Positions 45,907 to 51,694 of a stretch of 51,694 nucleotides of DNA are shown here, piece after piece (the stretch's first letter is position 1; each line of letters begins with the position of its first letter). The notes below the pieces were generated by a model. That model made no database searches, had not been told where the DNA came from, and saw nothing but the letters and a program-made list of their open reading frames with translations. A program made the translations under genes and the position numbers. Source of the stretch: Lachnospiraceae bacterium (GTDB lineage Bacteria; Bacillota; Clostridia; Lachnospirales; Lachnospiraceae); the NCBI GenBank assembly GCA_021205755.1, contig JAJPWX010000001.1, positions 1 through 51,694 of the forward strand, given 5' to 3'.

Positions 45907-46883
45907 CGTACATATAGTACGGTATAGTTATCATTGTCACTGACGTATTCATTTACAGAGTCTGAATCACTGTCGGATGCCGAAAGGGTAGGATCCAGGA
46001 GCGTCCAGTCTTCTCCGCTGAATTGAATGGCATTTTCCACCCATCCTTTTGACTCGATATAGACGTCAATCCATGCGTGAAGATAATCACCGCTGTAGCC
46101 GATCGCAAGCTTTGCCGGAATAGACAGAGAGCGCAGCATGGCGACGGTCAGAGCCGCGTAGTCAAAGCAGATGCCGGTACCGGTATCGAGCGTCTCATCA
46201 ATATCGGGGAGATAGCCGGATTCTACGGTCGCGGCTTTCTCATCATCATATACCACATGGCCAATCACATAATCGTAGATCGCGTTCAGTGCGTCGACGT
46301 CTGTGGCAGCGTCCGCAGAGAGTTCTGCGGCCAGATGAATCGCCTTAGAGTCTTCGGTGAAGTTCACATACTGATTCGGATAGAGGAACGGGAGAAATTC
46401 GCTCTCGAGCTCTACATCCAGTACGTGGTTGAAAAGGGAGGTATATTCGTCATCGGCAATGTTTTCGTAGCCAAGGACTACATATGTACCATCCCCGGCG
46501 GTCAGAGGAAATGTGACCACTTCATTGGCGGTTTCAATAAAGTATTTGTATGTAACCCCGTCCGGTCCGGAGATCTGGATGTTGACCTTTGTATCCTCCG
46601 CTTTCAGCATACAGGTGAAATATCCCTGGCCGGAGTGAGAAAAATCAATGTCAAGAAGTTTATTACTTACGTCAATCTGGCTGAATTCCGGCTCCAGTAC
46701 ATCGGTTACGCCCGGTTCGTACGAAATCGTAACAGAAGAGGTCTGCGTATCTGCCTGGACAGATGTGTTTTCTGACGATCCGGGGGAATTTGTCCCGCTG
46801 GAGGAATTCGTCCCACAGCCAGAACAAAGCAGACAGAAGACCAGAAGCAGGGCAAACAGACGAAAATGGAAATTTTGCTTCAT
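45903..46883 (-). CDS. Transglutaminase-like lipoprotein at the head of the pilus operon
   Basis: This 326-residue protein has a lipoprotein signal peptide (hydrophobic LFALLLVFCLLCSGC, lipobox Cys near residue 23), a Ser/Thr-rich linker, a beta-rich domain, and a C-terminal transglutaminase-like domain. The catalytic triad is visible: Cys in GTGICFDYAALT, His in DYLHAWIDV and the following Asp. The ATG at 46883 is preferred over the longer frame because it begins the signal peptide and has GGAGA upstream. It may be a peptidase or crosslinking enzyme acting on surface proteins or the wall. Confidence 0.88.
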   Translation of the reverse strand: MKQNFHFRLFALLLVFCLLCSGCGTNSSSGTNSPGSSENTSVQADTQTSSVTISYEPGVTDVLEPEFSQIDVSNKLLDIDFSHSGQGYFTCMLKAEDTKVNIQISGPDGVTYKYFIETANEVVTFPLTAGDGTYVVLGYENIADDEYTSLFNHVLDVELESEFLPFLYPNQYVNFTEDSKAIHLAAELSADAATDVDALNAIYDYVIGHVVYDDEKAATVESGYLPDIDETLDTGTGICFDYAALTVAMLRSLSIPAKLAIGYSGDYLHAWIDVYIESKGWVENAIQFSGEDWTLLDPTLSASDSDSDSVNEYVSDNDNYTVLYVR

Positions 46884-47063
46884 TATTAATATATCTCCTT
46901 TTGGCATTTCTTCTGACATGTCCTGGCGTAAAAGCCAAAAGCCTGCGACAGCAGGCGTAAACGGAATCACTGGGGTTTTCGCAGCAAATTCCTATAATAG
47001 ACAGTATAGCAGATCAAGGAAAAAAGAAAAGAAAAAAAATAAAAAAAATCTTGAAAAAAGGGC

Positions 47064-47092
47064 TTGACAAATGGATAATTGTGGAGTAGTGT
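47064..47092 (+). promoter_or_regulatory. Promoter of the c-di-GMP riboswitch-protease unit
   Basis: TTGACA (47064-47069), 17 bases, then TAGTGT (47087-47092), a weak -10. It precedes the riboswitch by about 60 bases. Confidence 0.5.
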
Positions 47093-47154
47093 AAAGACAT
47101 AGAAAAAGCTTTTGAAACAAAAGAGAGTTTTAATGAGAATTTTCTAATTAATGT

Positions 47155-47388
47155 GATTTAAAGGCAAACCCGCCGAAAGACGGGGACGCAAAGCCAAGGG
47201 TCTAAGGTCGAAGGATTATGACAGCCGGTTGCCGCATTTCAGATGACATTTGGAGTTACAGGTGTCATCCATTGGTGAACATTATAGAGTTTGACATCGT
47301 AGGGTTCGACATCATGTTACATCAATTAATAAGAAATGTTTTCCTTGGCGACCGCTGATTAAATTTTATTAATCAGGCGGTTTTTTTA
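47155..47388 (+). ncRNA. Cyclic di-GMP-I (GEMM) riboswitch with intrinsic terminator
   Basis: The aptamer at about 47155-47240 has the GEMM signature: GGCAAACC, the GAAA tetraloop hairpin CCGCCGAAAGACGG, GGACGCAAAGCC, then GGTCTAAGG and a closing GACAGCCGGTTGCC. After a spacer with another hairpin (GATGACA...TGTCATC, 47242-47270), the terminator ACCGCTGATTAA / TTAATCAGGCGGT at 47351-47382 is followed by seven T. It lies 53 bases before the protease gene. Whether c-di-GMP turns it off or on cannot be told by eye; the terminator suggests ligand-dependent termination or antitermination. Confidence 0.9.
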
Positions 47389-47440
47389 TTATCATTGGGG
47401 TTGTTTTATTAAGGAGTTAAAAGTATAGGAGGGATTAAGT

Positions 47441-48421
47441 ATGAAGGGCGAACAGGTAAGAAATTTATTCAAACAGACGTCAGTGAAGGTGACAGGAGCT
47501 GTTTTAGCTGCGGCGATTGCTCTGGGAAGCATCTGGGCCGTGAATTATCAGGCGACAAATGTTCCGGAGCTTGTGAGCTTTGTAGATACAGAAGAAGTTG
47601 TGACCGTTTCAGAGGATGAGGTGCCGCTTTCAAATAAGCAGGTGACGACATCGACCAAGACGACGAAGTCGACTGTGAAAGTAAAGCTGAGTACAGCGGC
47701 GACAAGCACCTATTCTGTGAAGGGAAAGACCACAACATCGACATCAACGAAGACATCGACCACAGCGTCTTCCAAAACAACAACAAAGACAACCGTGAAG
47801 ACTTCCACTACAAGCAAGTACACCGAAGGATCCAAGATCTGCAAGCAGGTAACGACAGAGAAGACCACGATAAAGAAGACCGTTGTGACATCATCGTCTA
47901 CGACGAGCAGTGCTTCCACCACTGATACGGCATCCGCAACGTCAACGGCAGCAACGACCACTGCAACAACGATTGAAGCTTTGGCACCGAAGGTGGACAG
48001 CAAGGTTGTATCTGCCTGGAACACATTAGGATTTAGCTTTGTGCTGAACTCCAGCGTTTCCTATTCTGGTCTGTTTGATGCAAGATCACAGACAATCACT
48101 CTGAAGAGTGCGGATAATACCGTATACCATGAGCTTGGTCACTTTGTAGCATTTGTAGCAGGTAATGTAGATACCTCCTCTTCCTTTGTATCGGTTTACA
48201 ACAGTGAGAAGGATCTTTATACCGCATACAATAAGTCCTATGTAACACAGGACAGTGCCGAGTACTTCGCGGAATCTTTCAAAGAGTACACACTGGATCC
48301 GGCGACACTGAAGGCATCCAGACCGCAGACCTACGCGGCGATCGAGGCAGCAGTTGCGAAGCTGACAACCTCACAGATCACAAAGATCAATACCGTATAT
48401 TCATCGGTATGGAATTCATAA
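47441..48421 (+). CDS. Secreted zinc metalloprotease, ATLF/Pro-Pro-endopeptidase-like, with a Ser/Thr-rich linker
   Basis: This 326-residue protein has a signal peptide or anchor (about residues 15-35, VTGAVLAAAIALGSIWAVNY), a ~130-residue Ser/Thr/Lys-rich low-complexity linker (about 66-195) and a C-terminal protease domain. The zinc motif HELGH is at residues 230-234 and the glutamate is in AEYFAES (Glu274 to Glu278). This order, HExxH then EYFAES, is as in anthrax lethal factor-like and C. difficile PPEP-1 (Zmp1). PPEP-1 is also controlled by a c-di-GMP-I riboswitch and cuts surface adhesins. Here too the gene follows such a riboswitch. The linker could be glycosylated or span the wall. 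The substrate is unknown. Confidence 0.85.
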   Translation: MKGEQVRNLFKQTSVKVTGAVLAAAIALGSIWAVNYQATNVPELVSFVDTEEVVTVSEDEVPLSNKQVTTSTKTTKSTVKVKLSTAATSTYSVKGKTTTSTSTKTSTTASSKTTTKTTVKTSTTSKYTEGSKICKQVTTEKTTIKKTVVTSSSTTSSASTTDTASATSTAATTTATTIEALAPKVDSKVVSAWNTLGFSFVLNSSVSYSGLFDARSQTITLKSADNTVYHELGHFVAFVAGNVDTSSSFVSVYNSEKDLYTAYNKSYVTQDSAEYFAESFKEYTLDPATLKASRPQTYAAIEAAVAKLTTSQITKINTVYSSVWNS

Positions 48422-48446
48422 AAGAAATTAAAATAGAATGACATAA

Positions 48447-48475
48447 GAAAACGGAGCGCCTGGCGCTCCGTTTTC
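48447..48475. terminator. Bidirectional terminator between the protease and YesL-like genes
   Basis: GAAAACGGAGCGCC (48447-48460) and GGCGCTCCGTTTTC (48462-48475) form a 14-base stem around a minimal loop, followed by TTTTAG on the plus strand and preceded by TTATG/A-rich sequence for the minus direction. It lies between converging genes. Confidence 0.9.
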
Positions 48476-48477
48476 TT

Positions 48478-49236
48478 TTAGATAATTGTTTCATCTGTAT
48501 CATCGGCATTTGATCCGTCTTCCAGTTTCATTGTTTCATCTGCTTCAGATGTTTCCTTCGGTCCCATTGTTTCATCAACATCCCAGGCGTCCGGATTTTT
48601 GTCTTCCTCTTCTTTCGGGATATATTTGTTGAAGATTTTTGACAGGAAGTACGTATTGCAATAAGAAATAGCTGCAAAACCTACCAAAAACCAGAACAGC
48701 AATGCCCAGTTCAGCGTTGTGCCGTTGAAGAAGGTAACGATAATAGCAGCGGCTACGATCAGAGCCATGAGGATGGTTCTTGGAAAATCCGCAATGGCCA
48801 TGATGAAGGAATTCTTGAATGTATTCTTTACCGTATTATCAAACCGGGAAAGGATCGCAAACTGATAAAGGAAAATCATCACACAGGCAATGCAGATGAT
48901 GATGATAATTACGTTCAGCACGGTATAAAAGGCACCTTCCATGCTGCGGAGAATTACCAGATCGCCGATCAGAATTGCCGCTACGAAAATGGTGATCATC
49001 CACATACCGGTCGCCTGCTTAAAGTTCTGCTTAAAGGACTTAAAAAAGCTTCGGGCAATGTAGCCTTCCTCACCATCGCGCATCTTCAGTGTTACGTAGT
49101 TTAGCCCGGTCAGGGCGGCCCCGATGGTAAAAATCGGAATGCAGCAGAGCAGGAACAGGAGATTCAGAATCATCAGATCTGCCAGCTTGCTAAGGGCGCG
49201 CATGAGGGGGCTGTCAAGGTTAAATATACCACTCAT
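48478..49236 (-). CDS. YesL-family (DUF624) integral membrane protein
   Basis: This 252-residue protein has five hydrophobic helices (about 20-45, 75-100, 105-130, 145-170, 170-195) and starts MSGIFNLDSPLMRALSKLADL, with the conserved ADLMILNLLFLLCCIPIFTIGAA of YesL/DUF624 proteins. The C-terminal ~50 residues are acidic and contain a repeated DETM/DETI motif that is unusual for the family. YesL is often near carbohydrate-uptake genes; here the context gives no such hint. The ATG at 49236 is chosen over a GTG at 49245. Confidence 0.88.
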   Translation of the reverse strand: MSGIFNLDSPLMRALSKLADLMILNLLFLLCCIPIFTIGAALTGLNYVTLKMRDGEEGYIARSFFKSFKQNFKQATGMWMITIFVAAILIGDLVILRSMEGAFYTVLNVIIIIICIACVMIFLYQFAILSRFDNTVKNTFKNSFIMAIADFPRTILMALIVAAAIIVTFFNGTTLNWALLFWFLVGFAAISYCNTYFLSKIFNKYIPKEEEDKNPDAWDVDETMGPKETSEADETMKLEDGSNADDTDETII

Positions 49237-49712
49237 TTGTATCACTCTCTCTCTTTTCTTTCTAAATTTTCAATGTACAAGGGAATACTGTCCCGATGGT
49301 TGTTCTGCCAGAGCCAGGGGCACCGCCGTCACGGCTGGCATTGCATCATTTATAGCAAATGGCAAAAGAATGTTGCCGTTCACTATAAATTATTATATGA
49401 GAGACAGTATAGTCGATTTGCCGGAAAAGCGCAAGTGGCCTTTTATGAAAATTGGAGTATAAAATGGTGTAAGCTGCGTAAATCCGGTTGAATTGAAGGG
49501 AAGATCGTGGTAAGCTATAGTAAATGAAAAGAAAAAGTATATGTTCGTATAGGATGAAGTGAAACAGGCAAATTGAGCTGGTCGCAAATGAACTCTGCTG
49601 TATGAGGTTATGTGTCCCTGTTCCAGGTGGTGAATGGGCAGCTTTACAGCTAAAATAAATACGTAGTTAGTGGGCGGAATCAGTTGGAAACGGAAAGAAC
49701 AGGGTGAGATAG
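49237..49712. other. Spacer without recognised genes
   Basis: About 475 bases between the divergent YesL-like and AAA-ATPase genes. An AT-rich stretch (49380-49410) could hold promoters. No RNA signature, transposase fragment or conserved ORF was recognised. Confidence 0.4.
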
Positions 49713-51311
49713 ATGGGAATTTATTTAAATCCGGGGAAAAAAGGATTTGAGACGATATTGAATGGTCTGTATGTTGATAAGACTGGACTGATCGACTATG
49801 TGAATAGTACGTTGGATACACCGCTAAAGCTGACATGTTTCAGCCGCCCAAGGCGGTTTGGCAAGTCCTTTGCGGCCAAAATGCTGTGTGCCTATTATGA
49901 CAGGAGCTGTGATTCCCATGCATTGTTTGATGGGCTGGAAATTTCGAGGAAAGCTTCTTTTGAAAAACACATAAATCGGTATGATGTAATATACATGGAT
50001 ATTACCTGGTTTATATCCCGCTCGAAGACCAGAAAGACCAATATTCTGACGGATATGCAAATGGCGGTCATTCATGAATTGAAAGAGGCATTTCCTGCTT
50101 GTGTAAAAGAGAATGAAGTATATCTTCCGGATGCGTTGACCGGCATCAGCCAGAAGACAGATAGAAAATTCTTTGTGATTATTGATGAATGGGATGCTCT
50201 GTTTCGGGAAGCGAAAGATGACGAGAAATTGCAGGAAGAATATATCCAGCTGCTAAGAGGATTGTTTAAAGGCGGTACGGCTACGGATGAAACAATCGTC
50301 GGATCCTATATGACAGGAATCCTTCCAATCAAAAAATACGGTACCGAGTCAGCACTGACTGATTTTCAGGAATATACCATGGTGAATCCAGACGAACTGC
50401 TGCCTTACGTGGGATTTTCAGAGACGGAAGTGAAAAAGCTTTGTGAGCAGACGGGAGCCGATTATGAGAAAATGAGATGCTGGTATGATGGCTACTCTTT
50501 TGAAGGTTCGGAGTCGGTATATAATCCCAATTCCGTTATGCTTGCAATCCGTAAGAAGAGATTCAGAAATTATTGGAGGGCATCAGAAACATTTGAGTCT
50601 TTGAAAAGCTATATTACGAGCGGCTTTGATGGCTTGAAAGATGCAGTTATACTGATGCTGGGAGGCCAGCGCATTAATGTGGACACCAGCACATTCCAGA
50701 ACGACATCATATCCCTTGACAGCCGGGATGATGTGCTGACATTACTGGTACATCTGGGATATTTGGCATATGATGCGAACAAAGAAGAGGTATATATTCC
50801 GAATCTTGAGGTTGCTGATGCCTTTAAAACGGCAGTAAAAAGTACAAAGTGGAATGAAGTAAACAAAGCTTTGTCACAGTCGGATCATCTGCTGAATGCA
50901 ACGATTCAGGGCGATGCACAGACCGTTGCGGAAGCATTGGAACTCGCACATGAGACATGCACATCCAGTCTGGAATATAACGATGAGAACTCGTTGAGCT
51001 GCGCGATTCTTCTGGCATACTATACGGCGCAGAATTATTACGAGATATTCCGTGAGCTGCCAACTGGAAAGGGATTTGCTGATTATGCCTTCATTCCGCG
51101 GAAGGGTACTGACCAACCAGCGTTGCTTATAGAACTTAAATATAACAAGTCCGCGGATACCGCGATTCAACAGATACACGACAATCGTTATGTTGGAAAG
51201 CTGAAAGGTTTCGGCGGCAAGGTAATGCTTGTCGGGGTGAACTATGATAAGGATGCGAAAGGCGAAAAGCGAAAGCATCACACGTGTATCATTGAAGAAG
51301 TGAAACGATGA
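49713..51311 (+). CDS. AAA-ATPase-like / PD-(D/E)XK nuclease family protein (DUF1703)
   Basis: This 532-residue protein has an N-terminal AAA-like domain (residues 1-290) with FSRPRRFGKSFAAKML as the Walker A variant at about 43-58, Walker B FFVIIDEWDAL near 155, and TGILPIKKYG. The C-terminal DUF1703 nuclease-like domain has YAFIPRKGTDQPALLIELKYNKS, with Asp/Glu-x-Lys consistent with PD-(D/E)XK. Members occur in many gut bacteria and are thought to be mobile or defence-related, but the role is unproven. The gene is complete and has a terminator downstream. Start at the ATG at 49713 gives MGIYLNPGKKGFE, typical. Confidence 0.9.
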   Translation: MGIYLNPGKKGFETILNGLYVDKTGLIDYVNSTLDTPLKLTCFSRPRRFGKSFAAKMLCAYYDRSCDSHALFDGLEISRKASFEKHINRYDVIYMDITWFISRSKTRKTNILTDMQMAVIHELKEAFPACVKENEVYLPDALTGISQKTDRKFFVIIDEWDALFREAKDDEKLQEEYIQLLRGLFKGGTATDETIVGSYMTGILPIKKYGTESALTDFQEYTMVNPDELLPYVGFSETEVKKLCEQTGADYEKMRCWYDGYSFEGSESVYNPNSVMLAIRKKRFRNYWRASETFESLKSYITSGFDGLKDAVILMLGGQRINVDTSTFQNDIISLDSRDDVLTLLVHLGYLAYDANKEEVYIPNLEVADAFKTAVKSTKWNEVNKALSQSDHLLNATIQGDAQTVAEALELAHETCTSSLEYNDENSLSCAILLAYYTAQNYYEIFRELPTGKGFADYAFIPRKGTDQPALLIELKYNKSADTAIQQIHDNRYVGKLKGFGGKVMLVGVNYDKDAKGEKRKHHTCIIEEVKR

Positions 51312-51342
51312 TATTAATAAGCGAGTTTCCGCCGCAATGAAA

Positions 51343-51370
51343 GGGAAAGCCCAGGGTTCCTGGCTTTCCC
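51343..51370 (+). terminator. Terminator after the AAA/DUF1703 gene
   Basis: GGGAAAGCC at 51343-51351 pairs with GGCTTTCCC at 51362-51370, with AGG and CCT pairing inside after a bulged C. It is followed by ACTTTCTT, a moderately T-rich tail, 32 bases after the stop. Confidence 0.75.
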
Positions 51371-51402
51371 ACTTTCTTACTTGTCCGAATCCGCACGTCG
51401 GA

Positions 51403-51519
51403 TCAGGCAGTCCTTTCCAGGATAAGTGCATCCCGATAGTCCTCGACTGCCTGCAAAATGATGGCGTTTGCCAATCTTTCAGATGAAAAACCGTATTCAG
51501 GATGCCGAACATATGTTTC
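51403..51519 (-). pseudogene. Remnant of a short conserved protein (minus strand)
   Basis: The minus-strand frame from 51519 to the stop at 51403 reads ETYVRHPEYGFSSERLANAI and then ILQAVEDYRDAL. The segment ANAIILQAVEDYRDAL is like a short conserved protein seen in Firmicutes mobile and prophage regions. There is no start codon and the frame is closed by TGA upstream, so only a fragment remains. Assignment is weak. Confidence 0.3.
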
Positions 51520-51568
51520 TCACCCATTTTTGCCTCGAAATGGGTGATGTCAAACCAGAAAACATATG
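51510..51568. repeat. Nested inverted repeat upstream of the GACA-repeat ORF
   Basis: CATATGTTT (51510-51518) and AAACATATG (51560-51568) form an outer pair; TCACCCATTT (51520-51529) and AAATGGGTGA (51538-51547) form an inner stem with an eight-base loop. The putative -10 of the next gene (TATACT, 51570-51575) begins just outside it. It could be an operator, a transcription-attenuating hairpin, or a recombination site. Confidence 0.6.
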
Positions 51569-51569
51569 A

Positions 51570-51575
51570 TATACT
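51570..51575 (+). promoter_or_regulatory. Possible -10 of the GACA-repeat ORF
   Basis: TATACT at 51570-51575 with a poor -35 (ATGTCA at 51547-51552, 17 bases away). Confidence 0.35.
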
Positions 51576-51619
51576 CACAGCATAAATTCATGAAATTTAA
51601 CAGAAATGAGGTTGACAAT

Positions 51620-51694
<75 letters not shown>

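Noticed and set aside
49393-49836. 147-codon minus-strand ORF in the YesL/AAA spacer
   Set aside because: It overlaps the start of the AAA gene, has no ribosome binding site, and shows no recognisable sequence.
50874-51578. 234-codon minus-strand ORF at the right end
   Set aside because: Mostly antisense to the AAA/DUF1703 gene. The only protein-like segment there is in another frame (51403-51519).

Overview
The window is most likely a chromosomal segment from a Lachnospiraceae-type Clostridium (class Clostridia), containing the replication origin. The evidence is the gene order around oriC (rpmH-rnpA-yidD-yidC-jag-mnmE-mnmG-rsmG leftwards, dnaA-dnaN-S4-recF-gyrB-gyrA rightwards), families typical of that group (a DUF3881-like protein next to serS, DUF4446 next to parB, MurT/GatD after gyrA), and AAGGAGG-type ribosome binding sites. 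The genus cannot be fixed from the sequence alone.

Layout. (1) 1-5.9 kb is an accessory region: the start of an MmeI/YeeA-type DNA methyltransferase running off the left edge, a metal-resistance module (CsoR-family repressor, P1B-type ATPase, small membrane protein), a broken ParB-like gene fused to a 5'-truncated tyrosine recombinase, a set of TTATTAGCA direct repeats, an intact tRNA-Arg(CCT) and a broken 5' half of a second tRNA-Arg. This is an eroded integrative element at a tRNA-Arg target. (2) 6.0-12.6 kb: DUF3881-like gene, serS, DUF4446 gene, parB, parA, a coiled-coil protein, two perfect parS sites and an alpha/beta hydrolase. (3) 12.6-20.7 kb: rsmG, mnmG, mnmE, jag, yidC, yidD, rnpA and rpmH, all on the minus strand, leading away from the origin. 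(4) 20.7-23.0 kb: oriC, with DnaA-box clusters on both sides of dnaA. (5) 21.3-32.7 kb: dnaA, dnaN, S4 protein, recF, gyrB, gyrA, murT, gatD, all rightward. (6) 32.8-36.5 kb: YefM/YoeB toxin-antitoxin pair and a large ABC ATPase-permease, on the minus strand. (7) 36.7-41.0 kb: SAM-I riboswitch and metK, a histidine kinase, a MITE-like repeat, and an OmpR-type regulator. (8) 41.1-46.9 kb: a minus-strand type IV pilus-like operon (transglutaminase-like lipoprotein, GspF/PilC, four small membrane-anchored proteins, PilT) ending in a pseudouridine synthase. (9) 47.1-48.4 kb: a c-di-GMP-I riboswitch controlling a secreted HExxH metalloprotease. (10) 48.4-51.7 kb: a YesL-like membrane protein, an AAA-ATPase/PD-(D/E)XK protein, and finally an ORF start carrying 13 uninterrupted GACA repeats at the window edge.

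The core genes cover replication initiation and segregation, topology, tRNA modification, membrane insertion and peptidoglycan amidation. The parts most worth follow-up are the probable phase-variable ORF at the right edge, the c-di-GMP-controlled protease beside a minimal pilus operon, the MITE with a visible target-site duplication between kinase and regulator, the palindromic DnaA-box pair between mnmG and rsmG, and the tRNA-Arg site that appears to have been used more than once.
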